Below, piece by piece: positions 1 to 8,653 of a stretch of DNA of 64,000 nt (the first letter of the stretch is position 1; the number at the start of each line of letters is the position of its first letter). Source of the DNA: Alkaliphilus hydrothermalis (lineage in GTDB: Bacteria; Bacillota; Clostridia; Peptostreptococcales; Natronincolaceae). Made by a program: the position numbers and the translations under genes. Where the stretch lies: NCBI RefSeq assembly GCF_016908555.1, contig NZ_JAFBEE010000005.1:62001-126000 (forward strand). Direction: 5' to 3'. The notes under the pieces are model-generated. The model had not been told where the DNA came from. It saw nothing but the letters and a program-made list of their open reading frames with translations, and made no database searches.

Positions 1-596
1 AAAATACGATTGATGATGGAGGATTTGCCTACATTTGGCTTTCCAATGATGGCAACCTTAATCTTTTCGTCATCCTCCTCCAGCTTAGCATGGTCTGGGA
101 AATGCTCTACTACCTCATCTAATAAGTCACCGATCCCTAATGCTAATGCCGAGGAAATTTCGATAGGCTCTCCCAATCCTAATTCATAGAACTCATAAAA
201 ATGCTCTGAGGGGCCTTGTCCTGGATTATCTACTTTATTAAGGGTTAATACAATCGGCTTATGGGATTTTCTTAGCATTGATGCCACTTCCCTATCGGAG
301 GAGGTCAATCCATCTCTACCATCCACCATAAAAACAATTACATCAGCCGTCTCCATCGCTAGTTCTGCCTGTCTTCTCATTTGGGCAGGAATAAGCTCTT
401 GGGATTCCGGCTCAATACCACCAGTATCAATCAGCGTGAATTTCCAATCTAACCATTCCACCTCTGTATAAATACGGTCTCTAGTTACTCCTGGTTCATC
501 TTCTACAATTGAAATACGTTTTCCTGCAATACGATTAAATAATGTTGACTTACCTACATTTGGTCTTCCCACAACTGCTACTACGGGTTTAGCCAT
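1..596 (-). CDS. der: ribosome biogenesis GTPase Der (EngA), N-terminal part
   Basis: Double-domain GTPase that binds the 50S subunit and is needed for large-subunit maturation. The reading frame starts at an ATG complementary to 594-596 and leaves the window at base 1, so only about 198 residues are seen. The first G domain has a P-loop GRPNVGKST near residue 10, the DTGG box of G3 and NKVD of G4. A linker rich in Asp and Glu follows, and the second P-loop GKPNVGKSS lies at the window edge. The second G domain and the C-terminal KH-like domain are outside. It follows the DUF512 gene on the same strand with a 16-base gap, an order common in Clostridia. Confidence 0.95.
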   Translation of the reverse strand, partial: MAKPVVAVVGRPNVGKSTLFNRIAGKRISIVEDEPGVTRDRIYTEVEWLDWKFTLIDTGGIEPESQELIPAQMRRQAELAMETADVIVFMVDGRDGLTSSDREVASMLRKSHKPIVLTLNKVDNPGQGPSEHFYEFYELGLGEPIEISSALALGIGDLLDEVVEHFPDHAKLEEDDEKIKVAIIGKPNVGKSSIINRI

Positions 597-612
597 ATTC
601 TTCACCTCATCT

Positions 613-1938
613 TTAGATTCCATCTAATATTGTTTCAACAAATTCTCTTCCATCTATGGGGCTTATTTTTACAGGCACCCCAGTTTTTTCCTGTAACTCG
701 TCTATCGTGACATCATCCAAGAAAACTGGCTCTCCTGATTTCAACATATTTTCTCCTACAATAATTTTCACCCCAAGGTCTTTCCCTTGAATACTCTTTA
801 ATATATCTCCACCAGTTAAAAGTCCACTGACGGATACATGACCACCAAAAAAGTCATTTTTTACACAAATCACATTAACCTTCAAACCCTCTACCTTTTC
901 CATTAAAGCCTTCCCTAATTCATTCATATAGTCTTCAGCTAATGTACTGGTGACTACAGTAACTGTTTGATCTATCTTTAAATCATCTGATAAGTCCGCT
1001 ACAGCCCCATGGAAGGATTCAGCAAAGTCCACCATCATGCCTACGCCATTTTCCAACTGAGGGAACCCATCATATTCTTCATAGTCTGGGAATTCCTTTT
1101 GGGCTGTAATATAAAACTCATCGGAGGCATAAACAAAGTTTCGGTGAATCTTAGGTTTGAAATACTGTTGCCATTTTTCAATCTGCTGAATAGTTTCATT
1201 GGCAGTTTCCTTAGTAAATGGATTGATTTCCACCAACTCTTCCCGATAGCGGGTAAGTCCAACAGGTACTACTGCAACACTATCTACAGCATCACTTAAT
1301 TTCCCTAAATCCTCTAGGGTCTTGTCTAGTTCTTCCCCATCATTAAAGCCAGGACAAAGAACGATTTGACAATTCATAGAAATGTGATTTTCTGCTAGTC
1401 TCTCAAGGGTCTCCATAATGTTGCCTGCAAATCGATTGTTCAGCATCTTTTTTCTTAGCTCTCCATTGGTTGTATGTACTGAGATATTGATGGGGCTAAT
1501 ACGATACTGTATAATCTTCTTAATATCCTCTTCCTTCATATTGGTAAGGGTAATATAGTTACCATGCAGGAAGGATAATCTTGAATCATCATCTTTGAAA
1601 TATAGACTTTCCCTCATGTTCATGGGGAGCTGATCTATAAAGCAGAAGATACATTTGTTGGAACAGCTTTTCATATGACTAAGGATGGGATTATCAAAAT
1701 CAATTCCAAGATCCTCATCATACTCCTTGTCTACTTCAATCAACCATTCCTCACCATCGGGCTTCTCGATTACGATTTCTAGATATTCATCTGCCAAATA
1801 AAATTTATATTCTATAATATCTTCTATAGGCTGTCCATTTATACTAATCAGTTTATCGCCAACTTCTATACCTACTTCCTCAGCGATACTGTCAGTCTCA
1901 ACAGCACTGATTATATTTTTTATTTCTACTTCCTTCAA
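613..1938 (-). CDS. DUF512 radical-SAM-like protein with N-terminal PDZ domain
   Basis: A 441-residue protein of the DUF512 family. Residues about 10-70 look like a PDZ domain (VGIEVGDKLISINGQPI). A CxxxCxxC cluster (Cys92, Cys96, Cys99), within SCSNKCIFCFIDQLP, is the radical-SAM type site that binds a 4Fe-4S cluster. The DUF512 domain forms the C-terminal half. The substrate is unknown. The start is TTG (complement of 1936-1938) preceded by AGGTG; no ATG or GTG start fits the conserved N-terminus better. It sits directly before der. Family assignment is firm, function is not known. Confidence 0.88.
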   Translation of the reverse strand: MKEVEIKNIISAVETDSIAEEVGIEVGDKLISINGQPIEDIIEYKFYLADEYLEIVIEKPDGEEWLIEVDKEYDEDLGIDFDNPILSHMKSCSNKCIFCFIDQLPMNMRESLYFKDDDSRLSFLHGNYITLTNMKEEDIKKIIQYRISPINISVHTTNGELRKKMLNNRFAGNIMETLERLAENHISMNCQIVLCPGFNDGEELDKTLEDLGKLSDAVDSVAVVPVGLTRYREELVEINPFTKETANETIQQIEKWQQYFKPKIHRNFVYASDEFYITAQKEFPDYEEYDGFPQLENGVGMMVDFAESFHGAVADLSDDLKIDQTVTVVTSTLAEDYMNELGKALMEKVEGLKVNVICVKNDFFGGHVSVSGLLTGGDILKSIQGKDLGVKIIVGENMLKSGEPVFLDDVTIDELQEKTGVPVKISPIDGREFVETILDGI

Positions 1939-1987
1939 AAAAACACCTACTTTATCATTTAAATTTATAATAATTATAAGTTAGAGC

Positions 1988-2013
1988 ATTATTAATTATT
2001 AATTATTAATTAT
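1988..2013. repeat. short AT tandem repeat, 7-bp period
   Basis: The unit ATTATTA is repeated about 3.7 times in the gap between the DUF512 and DUF3189 genes. It is only A and T and may be simple slippage; no protein-binding role is evident. Confidence 0.6.
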
Positions 2014-2073
2014 AAATTTAATTTTTATTTTATCATCCCCATCAAATAATAATACCACTCTATTTCAACAGGG

Positions 2074-2541
2074 TCAAGATTGGCATAAAATCGTTTCTTT
2101 TACATTGTTGACTAATTTTACAAAAGACCCGTACTTTTTCTGTATTCCATAGATCGTAATGGGCTTTCCTATGGATACCAGTTTTAGTTTCCTTGATAAG
2201 AAACCACCTATTCTGATGGGAAGATTGATTAATGCGATAGAATTCACAATTAATACTCTTCCATTGCATCCACCGTATACTTCATTGGCAAATTGGTATA
2301 CTAAATCAGCCGACTCTTTTCTATAGGCCCCCATCCCCATTACAAAGACTTCATTTTCATTTTCGTCCAATCCCATAAAAATCGGCCTGCCTATGTCTAT
2401 AGAGTCTGTCATATCATAATAAGGGATGGCAGCTACTTTGTCTATTGATGGAGTTTGATCTAAGGGTAAGAGCCCTATATGAATAGCTGCTGCCACGATT
2501 GAAGTATGGGCCCCACCATAACAGCTATAGATTATTTTCAT
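2074..2541 (-). CDS. DUF3189 family protein
   Basis: A 155-residue protein starting MKIIYSCYGGAHTS, the usual DUF3189 opening, with a Gly-rich turn and CYGG motif after the first strand. The family is found in spore-forming Clostridia next to YIEGIA and DUF512 genes; its biochemical role is unknown. The ATG overlaps the end of the upstream paralog by 17 bases, with GAGG nine bases before it, so the two are probably translationally coupled. No signal peptide or membrane segment is seen. Confidence 0.8.
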   Translation of the reverse strand: MKIIYSCYGGAHTSIVAAAIHIGLLPLDQTPSIDKVAAIPYYDMTDSIDIGRPIFMGLDENENEVFVMGMGAYRKESADLVYQFANEVYGGCNGRVLIVNSIALINLPIRIGGFLSRKLKLVSIGKPITIYGIQKKYGSFVKLVNNVKETILCQS

Positions 2542-2887
2542 GGATATAGTCCTCTAGTTCCTTTCTGTATTTTTTCATTTTGTATTGATTAGTATATCTA
2601 GCATAGACATTGTTTAAAAAACCGTCAAACCTTTTTAACTCAATAATTCTAATTCCTTCATTAAAAATGTTTCCTACTCCATGAAGGATATTCATCAAGA
2701 TATGCTTTTTCATACTATATTTTAATAAATAGACTTGCCTTTGCTCTTCGTCTACTCCCATATAATACAACTTCATTTTTTTTAGAGGGGCCTGTTCAAG
2801 ATTTGGAGGAATATTGATTTTTAAATGAATATATGCAGCTAAAATAGCTGCATAGTCATTATTTCTAAAGATATAGATAATTTTCAT
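2525..2887 (-). CDS. DUF3189-like protein, divergent tandem paralog
   Basis: A 120-residue protein beginning MKIIYIFRNNDYAAILAAYI. The strand-helix pattern and the internal YYMGVDEEQRQVYLLKY segment parallel the neighbouring DUF3189 protein (PIFMGLDENENEVFVMGMG), so this looks like a tandem duplicate. The CYGG motif of the neighbour is absent and the protein is 35 residues shorter. It lies between the YIEGIA cap gene (11-base gap) and the other DUF3189 gene (overlap). Function is unknown; loss of the motif suggests it has diverged in role. Confidence 0.7.
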   Translation of the reverse strand: MKIIYIFRNNDYAAILAAYIHLKINIPPNLEQAPLKKMKLYYMGVDEEQRQVYLLKYSMKKHILMNILHGVGNIFNEGIRIIELKRFDGFLNNVYARYTNQYKMKKYRKELEDYIHENNL

Positions 2888-2898
2888 GTGATCCCATC

Positions 2899-3093
2899 CT
2901 AGTGCTTTACTATGATATAGGTACCTGATTCTAGATCGTGAACCATCCCCATGGTGGTCTTAGAAATTAGGAGGGCTAACCGTTCCTTGTGCTCATCATC
3001 CTCAGCATAGAAGACAGGGGTCATGGAACTACTTACCATATCTTTATTGGTTGTCACCACTGCGATGATCAAATCGGTAATACCAAACTCCAT
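2899..3093 (-). CDS. small capping subunit for YIEGIA protein
   Basis: A 64-residue soluble protein, MEFGITDLIIAVVTTNKD and onward, that resembles the small proteins annotated as the capping complex subunit for YIEGIA. Its ATG follows immediately on the TAG stop of the YIEGIA gene, with the ribosome-binding site inside the end of that gene, which supports a stoichiometric partnership. The name derives from family annotation and gene context; no enzymatic motif is visible. Confidence 0.7.
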   Translation of the reverse strand: MEFGITDLIIAVVTTNKDMVSSSMTPVFYAEDDEHKERLALLISKTTMGMVHDLESGTYIIVKH

Positions 3094-4020
3094 CTATTTT
3101 CCCACCCTCTCTGCTTTAGTCGTAATGGCAACATCCAGTGCCTTTCTCTTGGCAGATTCCAGTACTGGTGTCCGCTTCACCACATCCAGTAAGTATTTTT
3201 CATTAGGCTCCATTGTCACGATTGCCATAACGATATTTCCATTCTTAGGGTTTCTTCTTGCAATAGGGGTAAAGTCCGGCTCGTCAACATCCTTACGAAT
3301 TCCCAGCTGGATTGAACTATGATGCTGTATAGCTTGTCTTTGCCCTATATTAGATAAAATGACCATAGCCTCTTCGTGATTAGGAACTATTTCAACGGCC
3401 AAACCCTGTTCTAAATAAATTTTTTGGGATTCCTTTAATCCAATATTCATAATGACTACCCCTGCCACCGTCAGCAGGGGGCCATCGAATTTGATTTCCG
3501 CAGGCCTTACTTCTGCAATATCCCCAACAAAATAGCCCTTTAGCATATTAGTTAAAAAAACAATTGTAATTACCCCAAATACTACCCCTATTAGGATTCT
3601 TAATATGATAGGAACTTTGAAGGTTTCTCCTATAAAATAACCAATTCCTGTAGCTAAGGAAGCCAATAGTGCAAGGTAGTTCCTTGCCTCAAAAGCTTTG
3701 GCTATATCTTCAATATAGGCTGTGCCTCTAGGTACCAGCTCTGTAACCTCTATATTATCTAGACTTTGTCTTTCCATATTTCGAACATCCCTAAACTGCT
3801 GTGCAGCTAAAGCCAAGAAGGTAATCGCCACGTATTCCTTCTCGGCAATAGCTGGTATTGCCACTGCCCCCAAACCAGCCGCAATCACCCCTAAGGTGAA
3901 ATGTCCAAGGTAGGATTGAGGATAAGTAGGATATTGTCTATAATCCACCCTCATCATCAGCATCCTGGCGGTTGTTCCCATCACTAAAGCTGTTACAATT
4001 AATACAAAATAATCATTCAA
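3094..4020 (-). CDS. YIEGIA family membrane protein
   Basis: A 308-residue integral membrane protein of the YIEGIA family, which is confined to endospore formers. The name motif appears here as YIEDIA (in GTAYIEDIAKAF, about residue 100), a Gly to Asp change. Hydrophobic segments are near residues 3-20, 43-60, 117-135 and 140-160; a soluble domain of about 140 residues follows, whose early part (about 173-186) is hydrophobic. The start codon is TTG (complement of 4018-4020) with AGGTGG upstream. It is followed without a gap by its small cap partner and preceded by spoIIP. The role is presumably in the spore, but the mechanism is unknown. Confidence 0.8.
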   Translation of the reverse strand: MNDYFVLIVTALVMGTTARMLMMRVDYRQYPTYPQSYLGHFTLGVIAAGLGAVAIPAIAEKEYVAITFLALAAQQFRDVRNMERQSLDNIEVTELVPRGTAYIEDIAKAFEARNYLALLASLATGIGYFIGETFKVPIILRILIGVVFGVITIVFLTNMLKGYFVGDIAEVRPAEIKFDGPLLTVAGVVIMNIGLKESQKIYLEQGLAVEIVPNHEEAMVILSNIGQRQAIQHHSSIQLGIRKDVDEPDFTPIARRNPKNGNIVMAIVTMEPNEKYLLDVVKRTPVLESAKRKALDVAITTKAERVGK

Positions 4021-4035
4021 AATTTCCCCACCTAT

Positions 4036-5232
4036 CTACTTTCTTTTTCTTTTTCTACCTAGGAAACTGTTGAATTCTTGTTTAAAATTGGAAATTTTTG
4101 ATTTCCACTCCTTACCACCACTACTTAAGAATAGGAAGGCCAATCCTCCACCACCTAGTACTGCTAAAAGGGCTGCAATTCCCATACCAGAGCCTTCATT
4201 ACTATCTTCTTGAGGTGTTACCTGTTTCTTTTCTCCACCTTTTTGATCGCCAGCTGCTCCTTCGCCTTTACCTTCACTTTTATTTGCTTCAAAAGTTCCC
4301 CCAAAAACTACTGTTGCTAGAACCTCAGATAAAGGACCAGTAGACTTTTCTGCCCTTTGTCGACTATGTTCAAAGCTTCCCATTTCAAATAGCATTGCCC
4401 TTGGCGTTAAGTCTTGATTGTAGTCTCCTTTTGCATAGAATATATCCTTGATGAGACCTGGATACATTTCGTCACCTACTGCTTTTATCTTTTGAGCCGT
4501 TTCTTCATTGGCTTTGAAGTTTTGGTTTCTTCTTCCAATTACTAATCGAACCTTTGAAGCTGGTTCTCCGTTAAGCTCAGTTAGGTATTGTTCTGCTGGA
4601 ATTGCATCACGATGGACATCAAACAAAGCATTTGGTTGTTGCTCCCTTAGCAACTGTACTGCTGTTCTTCTTGACCTTTTATAAGCACCAGCATCATGGG
4701 GTACGTGGTCGGTGTTATCATATACTCCCTCTACACCGATTTTCTTAAAATTCTCTGCTAATTTTGCCGCTACATCTTTAATTCCTCCACCTTCAATATT
4801 ACTCTCTGTTCCGTCGGTGGGAACATAAGACTCAGCTGAATGAGTAGTATAGATTCCTACTTTTCTAGCCTTTTCCTCTGCCACTAAAGCAGCTAAGCCC
4901 TCATTACTACGAAGTGCCAAAACAAACTCCTCCATTGCAACCTTATCTATTTTAGGTAACTCAACATCTCTAATAAACTCTGCATAGGCTGTTTTCTTAT
5001 CTTTATTTACTCGGATAACTTGATAGAGCTTGTTGTCCCCACTCATGTATTGGTCACCCTTATATACAAGTCGTGCAGTCTCAAATATTAGCTTATTATC
5101 TTTGACGTTATAGACTTTATAATGACTTCCATAATCCTCATACCAATCATCCCCATAGGAAACAGGTGCCATGGTAAAGGTTAATAAAAAGACTAATAGA
5201 CTAACCACTAAAATTCTTTTTTTATTTTTCAT
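4036..5232 (-). CDS. spoIIP: stage II sporulation protein P, cell wall amidase/endopeptidase
   Basis: SpoIIP works with SpoIID and SpoIIM in engulfment, cleaving peptidoglycan between mother cell and forespore. With the start at the ATG preceded by AAGGTGA (5230-5232) the protein has 398 residues. Residues 9-27 form a signal peptide or anchor. The Zn site of the amidase fold is seen as TTHSAESY (His131, Glu134), DVHRDA (His207) and FEMGS (Glu283). After a charged linker (about 315-348), a hydrophobic segment (350-371) and a tail ending GRKRKRK suggest a second, C-terminal membrane anchor, unlike B. subtilis SpoIIP. The gene overlaps the end of the DUF1614 gene by 11 bases. Confidence 0.93.
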   Translation of the reverse strand: MKNKKRILVVSLLVFLLTFTMAPVSYGDDWYEDYGSHYKVYNVKDNKLIFETARLVYKGDQYMSGDNKLYQVIRVNKDKKTAYAEFIRDVELPKIDKVAMEEFVLALRSNEGLAALVAEEKARKVGIYTTHSAESYVPTDGTESNIEGGGIKDVAAKLAENFKKIGVEGVYDNTDHVPHDAGAYKRSRRTAVQLLREQQPNALFDVHRDAIPAEQYLTELNGEPASKVRLVIGRRNQNFKANEETAQKIKAVGDEMYPGLIKDIFYAKGDYNQDLTPRAMLFEMGSFEHSRQRAEKSTGPLSEVLATVVFGGTFEANKSEGKGEGAAGDQKGGEKKQVTPQEDSNEGSGMGIAALLAVLGGGGLAFLFLSSGGKEWKSKISNFKQEFNSFLGRKRKRK

Positions 5233-5974
5233 CCCCGTCACCTTCCTCATCTCTAATGTGGATTACATTATCTAATTTTGTAATTTTTTTCTTTGCTTCT
5301 TCAGTTTCTTCTTGTCCTAATGTACTCACAAAATGTCCTTTATCAAAGTGTAGCCTTTTCTTTGCTGTCCCACCTTGGAGTCTCTCCCTTGTTTCTCCTA
5401 CTATTTCAGCTATTAGCACCGCTAAAATACCAGCTATTACTGTGGTGTCTACTCCACCTGCCCCACCAAATCTAGTCGGTGATGGTATATTTGTATAGGC
5501 ATTGATGACCATCTGGATCACATCGGCAATGATTACTCCAACAACTCCAGCGATAAAGGCTGCCCTTCTAGAACGTCCTATAATATAGGCTGTCAAACCG
5601 CCCAATAGAGCGTATACATAGTTAGGGTCAATCGTCATGGCTTCAGGCTCTGCAGGAAGCACCCAGTGTTGTACACTATAGATTATTCCCCCAGATACTA
5701 ATGCAGCAATCACTGCTCGAAGCTTTTCTTTTCCAGTCTCTGCTTTTACGAATAAGTAAATTGCTAAAGCCAAGGGTATCACAAATCCACCTATATTGAT
5801 TGAAACTTTATCAGTTAGTTCAATATTAGGGATGAATACCGTTGAGATGATGATGGCTATAATGATCAATATAGCTGCTTTATCACTTAATCTTAAACGA
5901 TCCAGCACTCTCTCTGCCAATCCCATGAAGATGAGGACAGATATACCTACCAGAAAAATCATTCCTATAGACAT
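5222..5974 (-). CDS. DUF1614 multispanning membrane protein
   Basis: A 250-residue membrane protein with about seven hydrophobic segments, starting near residues 4-20 and ending near 180-195, then a cytoplasmic tail rich in charged residues. It matches the DUF1614 proteins that accompany spoIIP in Clostridia. GGAGG lies seven bases before the ATG. It is the first gene of the spoIIP-YIEGIA operon and overlaps spoIIP, which suggests a role in sporulation membranes; the molecular function is unknown. Confidence 0.75.
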   Translation of the reverse strand: MSIGMIFLVGISVLIFMGLAERVLDRLRLSDKAAILIIIAIIISTVFIPNIELTDKVSINIGGFVIPLALAIYLFVKAETGKEKLRAVIAALVSGGIIYSVQHWVLPAEPEAMTIDPNYVYALLGGLTAYIIGRSRRAAFIAGVVGVIIADVIQMVINAYTNIPSPTRFGGAGGVDTTVIAGILAVLIAEIVGETRERLQGGTAKKRLHFDKGHFVSTLGQEETEEAKKKITKLDNVIHIRDEEGDGDEK

Positions 5975-6022
5975 TAAAACTCCTCCTTAATTGCTAGATT
6001 TGTTATAACCTTAATTTCCCTT

Positions 6023-6051
6023 ATCTTGCCCTCGGGGAAGGAAAACTATAC
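6023..6051 (-). promoter_or_regulatory. candidate forespore sigma F/G promoter for the DUF1614-spoIIP operon
   Basis: On the minus strand GTATA (6047-6051) and GGGCAAGAT (6023-6031) are separated by exactly 15 bases. This fits the sigma F/G pattern G-H-A-T-R, N15, GGnnAnnnT. The expected start of transcription lies about 40 bases before the DUF1614 ATG. No good sigma A hexamers are present in the same gap. Inference from consensus only. Confidence 0.55.
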
Positions 6052-6064
6052 GAGAAAGGAGGCC

Positions 6065-6112
6065 ATAAAAAAAGAAGGAAGATATTAATAAATTCATTAA
6101 TATATTCCTTCT
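6065..6112 (-). terminator. intrinsic terminator after the sensor kinase gene
   Basis: A 17-base stem with one mismatch (6073-6089 with 6096-6112) is followed on the minus strand by seven T. It ends the phoB-phoR-like operon and insulates it from the sporulation operon downstream. Confidence 0.88.
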
Positions 6113-6183
6113 GAAGTAGTCGCCAAAGTCAATAAATTTTTGGTCTATTTAATTTAACTTTATATTTTTTTACATTTTAAAAC

Positions 6184-7941
6184 CTACTTAACTGGAATCA
6201 CTACAATAAACTCGGTTCCTTTGCCAACATCACTATTCACTTTAATTCTTCCATTTAAAGATAAAACAATGTGTTTTACAATGGCCAGTCCAAGACCTGT
6301 TCCGCCAACCTTCCTTGTCCTCGCCTTATCCACCCGATAGAATCGTTCGAACAATCGGGGAATGTCTTTTTTTGGTATTCCAATGCCTGTATCTTTGACA
6401 GTTATAATAATGTTGCTATATTTTTGGTAGGCATTTAAGTAGACTTTCCCTCCATTTTGAGTGTACTTTATGGCATTGTCCACTAGATTAATGAGCATCT
6501 GCTTAAACCAGTCTCCATTTCCTGTAATGATTGGTAGATTAGCTTCAATTTGGGTTAACAATTCAATCTCTTTGTTGGCAGCAATTGGTCTCATGATTTC
6601 CCCAATCTCAGATAATACATCGCTGGTGGAAATTGCCTGTCGCACCATTCTGGCTTGAATATTTTCGATTTCAGATAGGGTAAGGATGTCATCTATGAGC
6701 CGTGTCAATCGTTCTGTTTCTATATCAATAATATCTAAAAATCTCTGTTTTGTGTCTTCATCATCTATCGCCCCAGATTTCAAAGTCTCCACAAATCCAC
6801 TGATGGAGGTTAAAGGGGTTTTCAACTCGTGGGACACATTTGCCACAAAGTCAGAACGCATTTTTTCCAATCGTCGAATTTCTGTTACATCCTCTATTAA
6901 TGCTACAATTCCAATAATCTTGTTTGGATCCTCCTCTAGCTTGATGGGGTTCGAATAGATTTTAAGTATTTTTTCGGGCTCATGGGTGCTAATCTCAATT
7001 TGGGTTTCAAGATTATTTTCAAAGATTTCCTTTAAATGATCATCTAAAACATTGTTGCGAACCACCTCTAATATATGCTTACCTAGGGTATCTTCCATTC
7101 TAATCTGGAATAATTCCTCTGCAGCTGGATTGAGAAGAATCAAACGATGCTTATTATCAACTGCTACGATGGGATTCTTCATACTGGTAAGCAAGGCCTT
7201 AAACTTAGTATTATTTTCTGATAGCTGTCCTATGGTCACTTTTAAGCGTTCCGCCATATGATTAAAGTTATCTGCCAGTTCTCCAATTTCATCGTCGCTG
7301 CTGACCTCTATTCTTTTGTCAAAGCCCCCATTGGCAATTTTTTTCGTACCTTCCGTCATGTCTCTAATGGGCTCCATAATCTTATGAATAAAACGATAGG
7401 CCAACATAAGGGATGCCAGTAGACCTACTAAAATAGAAATACCAATATAGTAGAAGAGAGTTCGATTTATCTGTTGTATTTGCCTTAGGTTGACTGCCAG
7501 ACGGATTACCCTCAAGTCACTCTGTTGGAAGCTCACCGGAATCGCCACATAAAACATTTCCTCATTTACCGTCACGCTCTCCCGAATAGCCTTTCCAGTG
7601 TTTCCTTCTAGGGCAGCCTTTACTTCTTCTCTTTCTGCGTGGTTTTCCATTTCTTCTTCTTTAGCTCGAGTATCTGCCAGTACGGCACCTCGATCATCAA
7701 TCAGCGTTATTCTTGCATTGATTCTTTTTCCATATTCTTCAGCAATTCTCCTTAGTTCTTTTTCAGTAATTTCACCGTCATGTTCCCTAAGGAATTGTTC
7801 AATTAATAAACCATTGGTAACGAGCCGATTTTCCAGTTCCCTTAAATGACTTGAGCGAATTAGGCTAAGATTTAAAAAGCCAGTCAAAAATATCCCTAGT
7901 AACAAAATGATAAAAAAGGCTCCAAAAATTTTTCTTTGCAT
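6184..7941 (-). CDS. PhoR/WalK-like sensor histidine kinase
   Basis: A 585-residue membrane kinase. Membrane segments at about 5-27 and 163-184 enclose an extracytoplasmic sensor domain of about 135 residues. HAMP follows (185-237), then PAS (about 245-350), then HisKA with the phospho-accepting His371 in SHELKTPLTS. The ATP-binding domain has N, G1 (DTGIGIPKKD) and G2 (GTGLGLAIV) boxes. It lies eight bases after its response regulator gene. The architecture equals PhoR/PnpS, which would imply phosphate sensing, but no pst or phoU genes are in the window, so the signal stays open. AGGTGG precedes the ATG. Confidence 0.9.
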   Translation of the reverse strand: MQRKIFGAFFIILLLGIFLTGFLNLSLIRSSHLRELENRLVTNGLLIEQFLREHDGEITEKELRRIAEEYGKRINARITLIDDRGAVLADTRAKEEEMENHAEREEVKAALEGNTGKAIRESVTVNEEMFYVAIPVSFQQSDLRVIRLAVNLRQIQQINRTLFYYIGISILVGLLASLMLAYRFIHKIMEPIRDMTEGTKKIANGGFDKRIEVSSDDEIGELADNFNHMAERLKVTIGQLSENNTKFKALLTSMKNPIVAVDNKHRLILLNPAAEELFQIRMEDTLGKHILEVVRNNVLDDHLKEIFENNLETQIEISTHEPEKILKIYSNPIKLEEDPNKIIGIVALIEDVTEIRRLEKMRSDFVANVSHELKTPLTSISGFVETLKSGAIDDEDTKQRFLDIIDIETERLTRLIDDILTLSEIENIQARMVRQAISTSDVLSEIGEIMRPIAANKEIELLTQIEANLPIITGNGDWFKQMLINLVDNAIKYTQNGGKVYLNAYQKYSNIIITVKDTGIGIPKKDIPRLFERFYRVDKARTRKVGGTGLGLAIVKHIVLSLNGRIKVNSDVGKGTEFIVVIPVK

Positions 7942-7949
7942 ATTTCCAC

Positions 7950-8642
7950 CTACTTCATTTTGTAGCCCACGCCACGGATGGTTTCAATATATTCTCCTGT
8001 CTCATCGTCTCCGATTTTCTTTCTCAGGTGTCTGATATGGACATCAACGGTTCTTGTTTCTCCAAAATAGTCATATCCCCACACTTCGTCCAATAGTAGA
8101 TTTCTAGATAATACTTTCCCTCTATTTTCAATAAGAATCTTCAATAATTCAAATTCCTTTAAAGTAAGTTCGATCTTTTCACTACCTATCCTAACTTCAT
8201 GTTTTTCCGTATCCATTACGAGGTCCTTAACCTTCAACAGGGTATTTTTAACCGTTGGCTGCTGATCCTCTGTCCTTCTAAGAACAGCCTTGATTCTAGC
8301 AACTAACTCCCTCACACTAAAGGGCTTTGCCATGTAGTCATCTGCCCCCAACTCCAACCCAAGGATCCGATCAGTTTCTTCACTTCTGGCAGTCAGCATA
8401 ATAATAGGAAGCTTTGCCAGACCATCTATTGTCCTAATTTTTTTACATACCTCGAGACCGTCAATTCCTGGTAACATTAAATCCAATACCACTAGGTCCA
8501 CAGGGATTTCCCTTAGGAATTGGATACATTCCTCTCCATTGTCTTTTGTGGTGACTTCAAAACCATTCTTTTCAAGGTTAAACTTTATTAACTCTAAGAT
8601 ATGCTCCTCATCATCCACTACTAAGATTTTCTTTTGAGCCAT
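7950..8642 (-). CDS. OmpR/PhoB-family response regulator
   Basis: A 230-residue two-domain regulator. The receiver domain (1-120) has the acidic pocket Asp10, Asp11, the phospho-acceptor Asp54 (VVLDLMLPG), Thr in MLTA and Lys in the KPF turn. The C-terminal winged helix (about 135-230) contains RTVDVHIRHLRKKIG, typical of PhoB-type DNA recognition helices. AGGAGG is ideally placed before the ATG. The partner is the adjacent histidine kinase. By analogy it is a PhoB/PhoP regulator, but WalR-like roles are not excluded. Confidence 0.92.
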   Translation of the reverse strand: MAQKKILVVDDEEHILELIKFNLEKNGFEVTTKDNGEECIQFLREIPVDLVVLDLMLPGIDGLEVCKKIRTIDGLAKLPIIMLTARSEETDRILGLELGADDYMAKPFSVRELVARIKAVLRRTEDQQPTVKNTLLKVKDLVMDTEKHEVRIGSEKIELTLKEFELLKILIENRGKVLSRNLLLDEVWGYDYFGETRTVDVHIRHLRKKIGDDETGEYIETIRGVGYKMK

Positions 8643-8653
8643 CTCAGCACCTC

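Noticed and set aside
2060..2269. 69-codon frame overlapping the DUF3189 gene on the same strand
   Set aside because: Out of frame with a well-conserved gene and lacking start signals.
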